From positions 5,944,284 to 6,008,283 of the forward strand of contig CATQJL010000001.1 in NCBI GenBank assembly GCA_958299035.1: a stretch of 64,000 nucleotides of DNA. Reading direction: 5' to 3'. A model generated the notes under the pieces. It saw only the letters and a program-made list of their open reading frames with translations, did not search any database and had not been told where the DNA came from. Source of the stretch: Cylicocyclus nassatus (lineage: Eukaryota; Nematoda; Chromadorea; Rhabditida; Strongylidae). Below, piece after piece: positions 34,251-47,512 of the stretch. The position numbers and the translations under genes are program-made. Each line of letters opens with the position of its first letter. Positions within the stretch are counted from its first letter, which is position 1.

Positions 34251-37200
34251 TTGCTCTACTGGACAGCAAAAAATACAGGCCGATTCAGGAAGTCATGTCT
34301 GAGTACCATGCCTTTGAAATAGATCGCAAGACAACGATTCTCAAATTATACCCACCCATAGCTCCCTTATATCTTCAGCGTTCCGGATAAGACTTTATAG
34401 TTTTTCAAGAATATCTTTGCTCTATTTGAGAGCAAAAAATCCAGTCCAGTTCAAGAAGTCATGTGTGAGCATCTGTTCGAATAAAGGCTTTGAAATGGCT
34501 CGCATAGACAGCGATTCCCAAATTATACCCACCCATAGCTCCTTTATAACTTCAGCGTTTCGGATAAGACTCTATAGGTTTTTCAAGACTACCTTTGCTC
34601 TACTGGACAGCAAAAAAAAACAGGCCGATCCAGAAAGTCATGCCTGAGCGTCACTGTCCGAATACATGGCTATGAAATGGCTCGCATAGACAGCGATTCC
34701 CAAATTATACCCACCCATAGCTCCTTTATAACTCCAGCGTTTCGGATAAGACTCTATAGGTTTTTCAAGTCTACCTTTGCTCTATTTGAGAGCAAAAAAT
34801 CCAGTCCAGTTCAAGAAATCATGTGTGAGCATCTGTTCGAATAAAGGCTTTGAAATGGCTCGCATAGCCAGCGATTCCCAAATTATACCCACCCATAGCT
34901 CCTTTATAGCCTCAGCGTTCCGGATAAGACTTTAGAGTTTTCCAAGAATATCTTCATTTACTGGAGAGCAAAAAATCTAGGCCAGTCCAGGAAATCATGC
35001 GTGAGCGTCACTGTCCGAATATAAGGCTTTAAAATGGTTCGCATAGACAGCGATTCCCAAATTATACCCACCCATAGCTCCCTTATAACTTCAGCGTTTC
35101 GGATAAGACTCTATAGGTTTTTCAAGTCTACCTTTGCTCTATTTGAGAGCAAAAAATCCAGTCCAGTTCAAGAAGTCATGTGTGAGCATCTGTTCGAATA
35201 AAGGCTTTGAAATGGCTCGCATAGTCAGCGATTCCCAAATTATACCCACCCATAGCTCCTTTATAACCTCAGCGTTCCGGATAAGACTCTATAGGTTTTT
35301 CAAGACTACCTTTGCTCTACTGGACAGCAAAAAATACAGGCCGATTCAGGAAGTCATGTCTGAGTACCATGCCTTTGAAATAGATCGCAAGACAACGATT
35401 CCCAAATTATACCCACCCATAGCTCCTTTATATCTTCAGCGTTCCGGGTAAGACTCTATAGGTTTTTCAAGACTACCTTTGCTCTACTGGACAGCAAAAA
35501 ATACAGGCCGATTCAGAAAGTCGTGTGTGAGCATCTGTTCGAATAAAGGCTTTGAAATGGCTCGCATAGACAGCGATTCCCAAATTATACCCACCCATAG
35601 CTCCTTTATAACTTCAGCGTTTCGGATAAGACTCTATAGGTTTTTCAAGTCTACCTTTGCTCTATTTGAGAGCAAAAAATCCAGTCCAGTTCAAGAAGTC
35701 ATGTGTGAGCATCTGTTCGAATAAAGGCTTTGAAATGGCTCGCATAGTCAGCAATTCCCAAATTATACCCACCCATAGCTCCTTTATAACCTCAGCGTTC
35801 CGGATAAGACTCTATAGGTTTTTCAAGACTACCTTTGCTCTACTGGACAGCAAAAAATACAGGCCGATTCAGGAAGTCATGTCTGAGTACCATGCCTTTG
35901 AAATAGATCGCAAGACAACGATTCTCAAATTATACCCACCCATAGCTCCTTTATAGCCTCAGCGTTCCGGATAAGACTTTAGAGTTTTCCAAGAATATCT
36001 TCATTTACTGGAGAGCAAAAAATCTAGGCCAGTCCAGGAAATCATGCCTGAGCGTCACTGTCCGAATATAAGGCTTTAAAATGGTTCGCATAGACAGCGA
36101 TTCCCAAATTATACCCACCCATAGCTCCCTTATAACTTCAGCGTTTCGGATAAGACTCTATAGGTTTTTCAAGTCTACCTTTGCTCTATTTGAGAGCAAA
36201 AAATCCAGTCCAGTTCAAGAAGTCATGTGTGAGCATCTGTTCGAATAAAGGCTTTGAAATGGCTCGCATAGTCAGCGATTCCCAAATTATACCCACCCAT
36301 AGCTCCTTTATAACCTCAGCGTTCCGGATAAGACTCTATAGGTTTTTCATGTCTACCTTTGCTCTACTGGACAGCAAAAAATACAGGCCGATTCGGGAAG
36401 TCATGTCTGAGTACCATGCCTTTGAAATAGATCGCAAGACAACGATTCCCAAATTATACCCACCCATAGCTCCTTTATATCTTCAGCGTTCCGGATAAGA
36501 CTTTATAGTTTTTCAAGAATATCTTTGCTCTATTTGAGAGCAAAAAATTCTGTCCAGTTCAAGAGGTCATGTGTGAGCATCTGTTCGAATAAAGGCTTTG
36601 AAATGGCTCGCATAGACAGCGATTCCCAAATTATACCCACCCATAGCTCCTTTATAACCTCAGCGTTCCGGATAAGACTCTATAGGTTTTTCAAGACTAC
36701 CTTTGCTCTACTGGACAGCAAAAAATACAGGCCGATTCAGAAAGTCATGTGTGAGCATCTGTTCGAATAAAGGCTTTGAAATGGCTCGCATAGACAGCGA
36801 TTCCCAAATTATACCCACCCATAGCTCCTTTATAACTTCAGCGTTTCGGATAAGACTCTATAGGTTTTTTGCTCTACTGGACAGCAAAAAATACAGGCCG
36901 ATTCAGGAAGTCATGTGTGAGCATCTGTTCGAATAAAGGCTTTGAAATGGCTCGCATAGACAGCGATTCCCAAATTATACCCACCCATAGCTCCTTTATA
37001 ACCTCAGCGTTCCGGATAAGACTCTATAGGTTTTTCAAGACTACCTTTGCTCTACTGGACAGCAAAAAAAAAACAGGCCGATCCAGAAAGTCATGCCTGA
37101 GCGTCACTGTCCGAATACATGGCTATGAAATGGCTCGCATAGACAGCGATTCCCAAATTATACCCACCCATAGCTCCTTTATAACTTCAGCGTTTCGGAT

Positions 37201-37404
37201 AAGACTCTATAGGTTTTTCAAGTCTACCTTTGCTCTATTTGAGAGCAAAAAATTCAGTCCAGTTCAGAAATCATGTGTGAGCATCTGTTCGAATAAAGGC
37301 TTTGAAATGGCTCGCATAGCCAGCGATTCCCAAATTATACCCACCCATAGCTCCTTTATAGCCTCAGCGTTCCGGATAAGACTTTAGAGTTTTCCAAGAA
37401 TATC
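34251..37404 (+). repeat. ~3155-bp duplication, copy 2
   Basis: The same 18-monomer order, starting at 34251 and shifted by 3155-3156 bp. The base of difference comes from K A-run lengths (A10 at 31439, A9 at 34595; A9 at 33892, A10 at 37047). It ends in the tail of the 37230 unit, which has GACTTTAGAG where the first copy (34074 unit) has GACTCTATAGG. Confidence 0.9.
36000..37404 (+). repeat. 1405-bp duplication, copy 1 (8 monomers)
   Basis: Starts are 36000, 36181, 36359, 36525, 36703, 36869, 37047 and 37230, in the order G-L-S-L-W-W-K-L. It is nested inside the second 3155-bp copy and overlaps its right end, so the 1405-bp event is later than the 3155-bp one or shared its breakpoint. Confidence 0.88.
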
Positions 37405-38808
37405 TTCATTTACTGGAGAGCAAAAAATCTAGGCCAGTCCAGGAAATCATGCCTGAGCGTCACTGTCCGAATATAAGGCTTTAAAATGGTTCGCATAGAC
37501 AGCGATTCCCAAATTATACCCACCCATAGCTCCCTTATAACTTCAGCGTTTCGGATAAGACTCTATAGGTTTTTCAAGTCTACCTTTGCTCTATTTGAGA
37601 GCAAAAAATCCAGTCCAGTTCAAGAAGTCATGTGTGAGCATCTGTTCGAATAAAGGCTTTGAAATGGCTCGCATAGTCAGCGATTCCCAAATTATACCCA
37701 CCCATAGCTCCTTTATAACCTCAGCGTTCCGGATAAGACTCTATAGGTTTTTCATGTCTACCTTTGCTCTACTGGACAGCAAAAAATACAGGCCGATTCG
37801 GGAAGTCATGTCTGAGTACCATGCCTTTGAAATAGATCGCAAGACAACGATTCCCAAATTATACCCACCCATAGCTCCTTTATATCTTCAGCGTTCCGGA
37901 TAAGACTTTATAGTTTTTCAAGAATATCTTTGCTCTATTTGAGAGCAAAAAATTCTGTCCAGTTCAAGAGGTCATGTGTGAGCATCTGTTCGAATAAAGG
38001 CTTTGAAATGGCTCGCATAGACAGCGATTCCCAAATTATACCCACCCATAGCTCCTTTATAACCTCAGCGTTCCGGATAAGACTCTATAGGTTTTTCAAG
38101 ACTACCTTTGCTCTACTGGACAGCAAAAAATACAGGCCGATTCAGAAAGTCATGTGTGAGCATCTGTTCGAATAAAGGCTTTGAAATGGCTCGCATAGAC
38201 AGCGATTCCCAAATTATACCCACCCATAGCTCCTTTATAACTTCAGCGTTTCGGATAAGACTCTATAGGTTTTTTGCTCTACTGGACAGCAAAAAATACA
38301 GGCCGATTCAGGAAGTCATGTGTGAGCATCTGTTCGAATAAAGGCTTTGAAATGGCTCGCATAGACAGCGATTCCCAAATTATACCCACCCATAGCTCCT
38401 TTATAACCTCAGCGTTCCGGATAAGACTCTATAGGTTTTTCAAGACTACCTTTGCTCTACTGGACAGCAAAAAAAAACAGGCCGATCCAGAAAGTCATGC
38501 CTGAGCGTCACTGTCCGAATACATGGCTATGAAATGGCTCGCATAGACAGCGATTCCCAAATTATACCCACCCATAGCTCCTTTATAACTTCAGCGTTTC
38601 GGATAAGACTCTATAGGTTTTTCAAGTCTACCTTTGCTCTATTTGAGAGCAAAAAATTCAGTCCAGTTCAGAAATCATGTGTGAGCATCTGTTCGAATAA
38701 AGGCTTTGAAATGGCTCGCATAGCCAGCGATTCCCAAATTATACCCACCCATAGCTCCTTTATAGCCTCAGCGTTCCGGATAAGACTTTAGAGTTTTCCA
38801 AGAATATC
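37405..38808 (+). repeat. 1405-bp duplication, copy 2
   Basis: G-L-S-L-W-W-K-L starts at 37405, 37586, 37764, 37930, 38108, 38274, 38452 and 38634. It is one base shorter because the K run is A9 rather than A10. The same block is found again at 50116-51519, at an offset of 12711 bp. Confidence 0.88.
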
Positions 38809-40376
38809 TTCATTTACTGGAGAGCAAAAAATCTAGGCCAGTCCAGGAAATCATGCGTGAGCGTCACTGTCCGAATATAAGGCTTTAAAATGGTTCGCAT
38901 AGACAGCGATTCCCAAATTATACCCACCCATAGCTCCCTTATAACTTCAGCGTTTCGGATAAGACTCTATAGGTTTTTCAAGTCTACCTTTGCTCTATTT
39001 GAGAGCAAAAAAATCCAGTCCAGTTCAAGAAGTCATGTGTGAGCATCTGTTCGAATAAAGGCTTTGAAATGGCTCGCATAGTCAGCAATTCCCAAATTAT
39101 ACCCACCCATAGCTCCTTTATAACCTCAGCGTTCCGGATAAGACTCTATAGGTTTTTCAAGACTACCTTTGCTCTACTGGACAGCAAAAAATACAGGCCG
39201 ATTCAGGAAGTCATGTCTGAGTACCATGCCTTTGAAATAGATCGCAAGACAACGATTCTCAAATTATACCCACCCATAGCTCCCTTATATCTTCAGCGTT
39301 CCGGATAAGACTTTATAGTTTTTCAAGAATATCTTTGCTCTATTTGAGAGCAAAAAATCCAGTCCAGTTCAAGAAGTCATGTGTGAGCATCTGTTCGAAT
39401 AAAGGCTTTGAAATGGCTCGCATAGACAGCGATTCCCAAATTATACCCACCCATAGCTCCTTTATAACTTCAGCGTTTCGGATAAGACTCTATAGGTTTT
39501 TCAAGTCTACCTTTGCTCTATTTGAGAGCAAAAAATCCAGTCCAGTTCAAGAAGTCATGTGTGAGCATCTGTTCGAATAAAGGCTTTGAAATGGCTCGCA
39601 TAGTCAGCAATTCCCAAATTATACCCACCCATAGCTCCTTTATAACCTCAGCGTTCCGGATAAGACTCTATAGGTTTTTCATGTCTACCTTTGCTCTACT
39701 GGACAGCAAAAAATACAGGCCGATTCGGGAAGTCATGTCTGAGTACCATGCCTTTGAAATAGATCGCAAGACAACGATTCCCAAATTATACCCACCCATA
39801 GCTCCTTTATATCTTCAGCGTTCCGGATAAGACTTTATAGTTTTTCAAGAATATCTTTGCTCTATTTGAGAGCAAAAAATTCTGTCCAGTTCAAGAGGTC
39901 ATGTGTGAGCATCTGTTCGAATAAAGGCTGAAATGGCTCGCATAGACAGCGATTCCCAAATTATACCCACCCATAGCTCCTTTATAACCTCAGCGTTCCG
40001 GATAAGACTCTATAGGTTTTTCAAGACTACCTTTGCTCTACTGGACAGCAAAAAATACAGGCCGATTCAGAAAGTCATGTGTGAGCATCTGTTCGAATAA
40101 AGGCTTTGAAATGGCTCGCATAGACAGCGATTCCCAAATTATACCCACCCATAGCTCCTTTATAACTTCAGCGTTTCGGATAAGACTCTATAGGTTTTTT
40201 GCTCTACTGGACAGCAAAAAATACAGGCCGATTCAGAAAGTCATGTGTGAGCATCTGTTCGAATAAAGGCTTTGAAATGGTTCGCATAGACAGCGATTCC
40301 CAAATTATACCCACCCATAGCTCCCTTATAACTTCAGCGTTTCGGATAAGACTCTATAGGTTTTTCAAGTCTACCT
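37586..40376 (+). repeat. 2791-bp duplication, copy 1 (16 monomers)
   Basis: The order is L-S-L-W-W-K-L-G-L-S-L-L-S-L-W-W, the last unit being a W/G chimera. Private marks shared with copy 2 are an A7 run at 39007-39013 (41798-41804 in copy 2) and a 2-bp deletion in GGCTGAAATGG at about 39929 (42720 in copy 2). The first L-L pair of the window (39335, 39513) apart from 339-516-694 lies here. Confidence 0.93.
40199..40376 (+). repeat. Chimeric W/G monomer
   Basis: The head is W (CTACTGGACAGC, CAGAAAGTC, CTGTTCG), but from GAAATGGTTCGC on it follows the G class, including CTCCCTTATAAC. The switch lies between the CTGTTCG and GGTTCG positions (about 40257-40280). It joins the two 2791-bp copies, so it looks like the crossover product that created the duplication. 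Confidence 0.88.
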
Positions 40377-43167
40377 TTGCTCTATTTGAGAGCAAAAAAT
40401 CCAGTCCAGTTCAAGAAGTCATGTGTGAGCATCTGTTCGAATAAAGGCTTTGAAATGGCTCGCATAGTCAGCGATTCCCAAATTATACCCACCCATAGCT
40501 CCTTTATAACCTCAGCGTTCCGGATAAGACTCTATAGGTTTTTCATGTCTACCTTTGCTCTACTGGACAGCAAAAAAAACAGGCCGATTCGGGAAGTCAT
40601 GTCTGAGTACCATGCCTTTGAAATAGATCGCAAGACAACGATTCCCAAATTATACCCACCCATAGCTCCTTTATATCTTCAGCGTTCCGGATAAGACTTT
40701 ATAGTTTTTCAAGAATATCTTTGCTCTATTTGAGAGCAAAAAATTCTGTCCAGTTCAAGAGGTCATGTGTGAGCATCTGTTCGAATAAAGGCTTTGAAAT
40801 GGCTCGCATAGACAGCGATTCCCAAATTATACCCACCCATAGCTCCTTTATAACCTCAGCGTTCCGGATAAGACTCTATAGGTTTTTCAAGACTACCTTT
40901 GCTCTACTGGACAGCAAAAAATACAGGCCGATTCAGAAAGTCATGTGTGAGCATCTGTTCGAATAAAGGCTTTGAAATGGCTCGCATAGACAGCGATTCC
41001 CAAATTATACCCACCCATAGCTCCTTTATAACTTCAGCGTTTCGGATAAGACTCTATAGGTTTTTTGCTCTACTGGACAGCAAAAAATACAGGCCGATTC
41101 AGGAAGTCATGTGTGAGCATCTGTTCGAATAAAGGCTTTGAAATGGCTCGCATAGACAGCGATTCCCAAATTATACCCACCCATAGCTCCTTTATAACCT
41201 CAGCGTTCCGGATAAGACTCTATAGGTTTTTCAAGACTACCTTTGCTCTACTGGACAGCAAAAAAAAACAGGCCGATCCAGAAAGTCATGCCTGAGCGTC
41301 ACTGTCCGAATACATGGCTATGAAATGGCTCGCATAGACAGCGATTCCCAAATTATACCCACCCATAGCTCCTTTATAACTTCAGCGTTTCGGATAAGAC
41401 TCTATAGGTTTTTCAAGTCTACCTTTGCTCTATTTGAGAGCAAAAAATTCAGTCCAGTTCAGAAATCATGTGTGAGCATCTGTTCGAATAAAGGCTTTGA
41501 AATGGCTCGCATAGCCAGCGATTCCCAAATTATACCCACCCATAGCTCCTTTATAGCCTCAGCGTTCCGGATAAGACTTTAGAGTTTTCCAAGAATATCT
41601 TCATTTACTGGAGAGCAAAAAATCTAGGCCAGTCCAGGAAATCATGCGTGAGCGTCACTGTCCGAATATAAGGCTTTAAAATGGTTCGCATAGACAGCGA
41701 TTCCCAAATTATACCCACCCATAGCTCCCTTATAACTTCAGCGTTTCGGATAAGACTCTATAGGTTTTTCAAGTCTACCTTTGCTCTATTTGAGAGCAAA
41801 AAAATCCAGTCCAGTTCAAGAAGTCATGTGTGAGCATCTGTTCGAATAAAGGCTTTGAAATGGCTCGCATAGTCAGCAATTCCCAAATTATACCCACCCA
41901 TAGCTCCTTTATAACCTCAGCGTTCCGGATAAGACTCTATAGGTTTTTCAAGACTACCTTTGCTCTACTGGACAGCAAAAAATACAGGCCGATTCAGGAA
42001 GTCATGTCTGAGTACCATGCCTTTGAAATAGATCGCAAGACAACGATTCTCAAATTATACCCACCCATAGCTCCCTTATATCTTCAGCGTTCCGGATAAG
42101 ACTTTATAGTTTTTCAAGAATATCTTTGCTCTATTTGAGAGCAAAAAATCCAGTCCAGTTCAAGAAGTCATGTGTGAGCATCTGTTCGAATAAAGGCTTT
42201 GAAATGGCTCGCATAGACAGCGATTCCCAAATTATACCCACCCATAGCTCCTTTATAACTTCAGCGTTTCGGATAAGACTCTATAGGTTTTTCAAGTCTA
42301 CCTTTGCTCTATTTGAGAGCAAAAAATCCAGTCCAGTTCAAGAAGTCATGTGTGAGCATCTGTTCGAATAAAGGCTTTGAAATGGCTCGCATAGTCAGCA
42401 ATTCCCAAATTATACCCACCCATAGCTCCTTTATAACCTCAGCGTTCCGGATAAGACTCTATAGGTTTTTCATGTCTACCTTTGCTCTACTGGACAGCAA
42501 AAAATACAGGCCGATTCGGGAAGTCATGTCTGAGTACCATGCCTTTGAAATAGATCGCAAGACAACGATTCCCAAATTATACCCACCCATAGCTCCTTTA
42601 TATCTTCAGCGTTCCGGATAAGACTTTATAGTTTTTCAAGAATATCTTTGCTCTATTTGAGAGCAAAAAATTCTGTCCAGTTCAAGAGGTCATGTGTGAG
42701 CATCTGTTCGAATAAAGGCTGAAATGGCTCGCATAGACAGCGATTCCCAAATTATACCCACCCATAGCTCCTTTATAACCTCAGCGTTCCGGATAAGACT
42801 CTATAGGTTTTTCAAGACTACCTTTGCTCTACTGGACAGCAAAAAATACAGGCCGATTCAGAAAGTCATGTGTGAGCATCTGTTCGAATAAAGGCTTTGA
42901 AATGGCTCGCATAGACAGCGATTCCCAAATTATACCCACCCATAGCTCCTTTATAACTTCAGCGTTTCGGATAAGACTCTATAGGTTTTTTGCTCTACTG
43001 GACAGCAAAAAATACAGGCCGATTCAGAAAGTCATGTGTGAGCATCTGTTCGAATAAAGGCTTTGAAATGGCTCGCATAGACAGCGATTCCCAAATTATA
43101 CCCACCCATAGCTCCCTTATAACTTCAGCGTTTCGGATAAGACTCTATAGGTTTTTCAAGTCTACCT
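40377..43167 (+). repeat. 2791-bp duplication, copy 2
   Basis: Every monomer boundary is shifted by exactly 2791 bp. Differences I found are T to A at about 40574 (AAAAAAAACAGG in an S unit) and, at the right end, a common ATGGCTCG centre in the 42990 unit where the copy 1 chimera has ATGGTTCG. The array then moves to L-K-S-W. Confidence 0.93.
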
Positions 43168-43870
43168 TTGCTCTATTTGAGAGCAAAAAATCCAGTCCAG
43201 TTCAAGAAATCATGTGTGAGCATCTGTTCGAATAAAGGCTTTGAAATGGCTCGCATAGCCAGCGATTCCCAAATTATACCCACCCATAGCTCCTTTATAA
43301 CCTCAGCGTTCCGGATAAGACTCTATAGGTTTTTCAAGACTACCTTTGCTCTACTGGACAGCAAAAAAAAACAGGCCGATCCAGAAAGTCATGCCTGAGC
43401 GTCACTGTCCGAATATATGGCTATGAAATGGCTCGCATAGACAGCGATTCCCAAATTATACCCACCCATAGCTCCTTTATAACCTCAGCGTTCCGGATAA
43501 GACTCTATAGGTTTTTCAAGTCTACCTTTGCTCTACTGGACAGCAAAAAATACAGGCCGATTCGGGAAGTCATGTCTGAGTACCATGCCTTTGAAATAGA
43601 TCGCAAGACAACGATTCCCAAATTATACCCACCCATAGCTCCTTTATATCTTCAGCGTTCCGGATAAGACTCTATAGGTTTTTCAAGACTACCTTTGCTC
43701 TACTGGACAGCAAAAAATACAGGCCGATTCAGAAAGTCATGTGTGAGCATCTGTTCGAATAAAGGCTTTGAAATGGCTCGCATAGACAGCGATTCCCAAA
43801 TTATACCCACCCATAGCTCCTTTATAACTTCAGCGTTTCGGAAGACTCTATAGGTTTTTCAAGTCTACCT
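43168..43870 (+). repeat. Linker block L-K-S-W
   Basis: Starts are 43168, 43346, 43528 and 43695. The L unit carries GCCAGCGATT and the K run is A9. The last W has the 2-bp deletion. The same four-unit order followed by L-S-W occurs at 48545-49757, an offset of about 5376 bp, and in the 19544-20578 region. Confidence 0.85.
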
Positions 43871-45086
43871 TTGCTCTATTTGAGAGCAAAAAATCCAGTC
43901 CAGTTCAAGAAGTCATGTGTGAGCATCTGTTCGAATAAAGGCTTTGAAATGGCTCGCATAGTCAGCAATTCCCAAATTATACCCACCCATAGCTCCTTTA
44001 TAACCTCAGCGTTCCGGATAAGACTCTATAGGTTTTTCAAGACTACCTTTGCTCTACTGGACAGCAAAAAATACAGGCCGATTCAGGATGTCATGTCTGA
44101 GTACCATGCCTTTGAAATAGATCGCAAGACAACGATTCTCAAATTATACCCACCCATAGCTCCTTTATATCTTCAGCGTTCCGGATAAGACTCTATAGGT
44201 TTTTTGCTCTACTGGACAGCAAAAAATACAGGCCGATTCAGGAAGTCATGTGTGAGCATCTGTTCGAATAAAGGCTTTGAAATGGCTCGCATAGACAGCG
44301 ATTCCCAAATTATACCCACCCATAGCTCCTTTATAACCTCAGCGTTCCGGATAAGACTCTATAGGTTTTTCAAGACTACCTTTGCTCTACTGGACAGCAA
44401 AAAAAAAACAGGCCGATCCAGAAAGTCATGCCTGAGCGTCACTGTCCGAATACATGGCTATGAAATGGCTCGCATAGACAGCGATTCCCAAATTATACCC
44501 ACCCATAGCTCCTTTATAACTCCAGCGTTTCGGATAAGACTCTATAGGTTTTTCAAGTCTACCTTTGCTCTATTTGAGAGCAAAAAATCCAGTCCAGTTC
44601 AAGAAGTCATGTGTGAGCATCTGTTCGAATAAAGGCTTTGAAATGGCTCGCATAGTCAGCAATTCCCAAATTATACCCACCCATAGCTCCTTTATAACCT
44701 CAGCGTTCCGGATAAGGCTCTATAGGTTTTTCAAGACTACCTTTGCTCTACTGGACAGCAAAAAATACAGGCCGATTCAGGAAGTCATGTCTGAGTACCA
44801 TGCCTTTGAAATAGATCGCAAGACAACGATTCTCAAATTATACCCACCCATAGCTCCCTTATATCTTCAGCGTTCCGGATAAGACTTTATAGTTTTTCAA
44901 GAATATCTTTGCTCTATTTGAGAGCAAAAAATCCAGTCCAGTTCAAGAAGTCATGTGTGAGCATCTGTTCGAATAAAGGCTTTGAAATGGCTCGCATAGA
45001 CAGCGATTCCCAAATTATACCCACCCATAGCTCCTTTATAACTTCAGCGTTTCGGATAAGACTCTATAGGTTTTTCAAGTCTACCT
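43871..45086 (+). repeat. 1216-bp duplication, copy 1 (7 monomers)
   Basis: The order is L-S-W-K-L-S-L (starts 43871, 44049, 44204, 44382, 44565, 44743, 44909). A private G at 44717 (GATAAGGCTC) is shared with 45933. The true crossover is to the right of the first L head, because the GCGAAAAAT mark at 45104 recurs at 46320 but is absent at 43888. Confidence 0.92.
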
Positions 45087-46302
45087 TTGCTCTATTTGAG
45101 AGCGAAAAATCCAGTCCAGTTCAAGAAGTCATGTGTGAGCATCTGTTCGAATAAAGGCTTTGAAATGGCTCGCATAGTCAGCAATTCCCAAATTATACCC
45201 ACCCATAGCTCCTTTATAACCTCAGCGTTCCGGATAAGACTCTATAGGTTTTTCAAGACTACCTTTGCTCTACTGGACAGCAAAAAATACAGGCCGATTC
45301 AGGATGTCATGTCTGAGTACCATGCCTTTGAAATAGATCGCAAGACAACGATTCTCAAATTATACCCACCCATAGCTCCTTTATATCTTCAGCGTTCCGG
45401 ATAAGACTCTATAGGTTTTTTGCTCTACTGGACAGCAAAAAATACAGGCCGATTCAGGAAGTCATGTGTGAGCATCTGTTCGAATAAAGGCTTTGAAATG
45501 GCTCGCATAGACAGCGATTCCCAAATTATACCCACCCATAGCTCCTTTATAACCTCAGCGTTCCGGATAAGACTCTATAGGTTTTTCAAGACTACCTTTG
45601 CTCTACTGGACAGCAAAAAAAAAACAGGCCGATCCAGAAAGTCATGCCTGAGCGTCACTGTCCGAATACATGGCTATGAAATGGCTCGCATAGACAGCGA
45701 TTCCCAAATTATACCCACCCATAGCTCCTTTATAACTCCAGCGTTTCGGATAAGACTCTATAGGTTTTTCAAGTCTACCTTTGCTCTATTTGAGAGCAAA
45801 AAATCCAGTCCAGTTCAAGAAGTCATGTGTGAGCATCTGTTCGAATAAAGGCTTTGAAATGGCTCGCATAGTCAGCAATTCCCAAATTATACCCACCCAT
45901 AGCTCCTTTATAACCTCAGCGTTCCGGATAAGGCTCTATAGGTTTTTCAAGACTACCTTTGCTCTACTGGACAGCAAAAAATACAGGCCGATTCAGGAAG
46001 TCATGTCTGAGTACCATGCCTTTGAAATAGATCGCAAGACAACGATTCTCAAATTATACCCACCCATAGCTCCCTTATATCTTCAGCGTTCCGGATAAGA
46101 CTTTATAGTTTTTCAAGAATATCTTTGCTCTATTTGAGAGCAAAAAATCCAGTCCAGTTCAAGAAGTCATGTGTGAGCATCTGTTCGAATAAAGGCTTTG
46201 AAATGGCTCGCATAGACAGCGATTCCCAAATTATACCCACCCATAGCTCCTTTATAACTTCAGCGTTTCGGATAAGACTCTATAGGTTTTTCAAGTCTAC
46301 CT
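45087..46302 (+). repeat. 1216-bp duplication, copy 2
   Basis: Starts are 45087, 45265, 45420, 45598, 45781, 45959 and 46125, the same order. Marks G45104/G46320 and G44717/G45933 date the duplication after both mutations. A third L starts at 46303, but the next S has the TTTTTCATGTC tail junction and CGGGAAGTC, so the series stops. Confidence 0.92.
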
Positions 46303-47346
46303 TTGCTCTATTTGAGAGCGAAAAATCCAGTCCAGTTCAAGAAGTCATGTGTGAGCATCTGTTCGAATAAAGGCTTTGAAATGGCTCGCATAGTCAGCAA
46401 TTCCCAAATTATACCCACCCATAGCTCCTTTATAACCTCAGCGTTCCGGATAAGACTCTATAGGTTTTTCATGTCTACCTTTGCTCTACTGGACAGCAAA
46501 AAATACAGGCCGATTCGGGAAGTCATGTCTGAGTACCATGCCTTTGAAATAGATCGCAAGACAACGATTCCCAAATTATACCCACCCATAGCTCCTTTAT
46601 ATCTTCAGCGTTCCGGATAAGACTTTATAGTTTTTCAAGAATATCTTTGCTCTATTTGAGAGCAAAAAATTCTGTCCAGTTCAAGAGGTCATGTGTGAGC
46701 ATCTGTTCGAATAAAGGCTTTGAAATGGCTCGCATAGACAGCGATTCCCAAATTATACCCACCCATAGCTCCTTTATAACCTCAGCGTTCCGGATAAGAC
46801 TCTATAGGTTTTTCAAGACTACCTTTGCTCTACTGGACAGCAAAAAATACAGGCCGATTCAAGAAGTCATGTGTGAGCATCTGTTCGAATAAAGGCTTTG
46901 AAATGGCTCGCATAGTCAGCAATTCCCAAATTATACCCACCCATAGCTCCTTTATAACCTCAGCGTTCCGGATAAGACTCTATAGGTTTTTCATGTCTAC
47001 CTTTGCTCTACTGGACAGCAAAAAATACAGGCCGATTCGGGAAGTCATGTCTGAGTACCATGCCTTTGAAATAGATCGCAAGACAACGATTCCCAAATTA
47101 TACCCACCCATAGCTCCTTTATATCTTCAGCGTTCCGGATAAGACTTTATAGTTTTTCAAGAATATCTTTGCTCTATTTGAGAGCAAAAAATTCTGTCCA
47201 GTTCAAGAGGTCATGTGTGAGCATCTGTTCGAATAAAGGCTTTGAAATGGCTCGCATAGACAGCGATTCCCAAATTATACCCACCCATAGCTCCTTTATA
47301 ACCTCAGCGTTCCGGATAAGACTCTATAGGTTTTTCAAGACTACCT
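46303..47346 (+). repeat. 522-bp trimer duplication (L-S-L, then chimera-S-L)
   Basis: Units 46303-46824 and 46825-47346 match over L, S and L apart from the head of the 46825 unit. That head is W-like, so the second trimer was joined to the first within a monomer head. Confidence 0.85.
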
Positions 47347-47512
47347 TTGCTCTACTGGACAGCAAAAAATACAGGCCGATTCAGAAAGTCATGTGTGAGC
47401 ATCTGTTCGAATAAAGGCTTTGAAATGGCTCGCATAGACAGCGATTCCCAAATTATACCCACCCATAGCTCCTTTATAACTTCAGCGTTTCGGATAAGAC
47501 TCTATAGGTTTT
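46481..47512 (+). repeat. 1032-bp duplication, copy 1 (6 monomers)
   Basis: The order is S-L-W/L-S-L-W (starts 46481, 46647, 46825, 47003, 47169, 47347). It includes the chimeric unit, so the 1032-bp event followed the formation of the chimera. Confidence 0.9.
46825..47002 (+). repeat. Chimeric W/L monomer
   Basis: The head CTACTGGACAGC and TACAGGCCGATTC is W, but CAAGAAGTC and GTCAGCAATT follow the L subtype of 46303. The switch lies at GATTCA/GTTCA (about 46855-46862). A copy is found at 47857 through the 1032-bp duplication. Confidence 0.88.
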
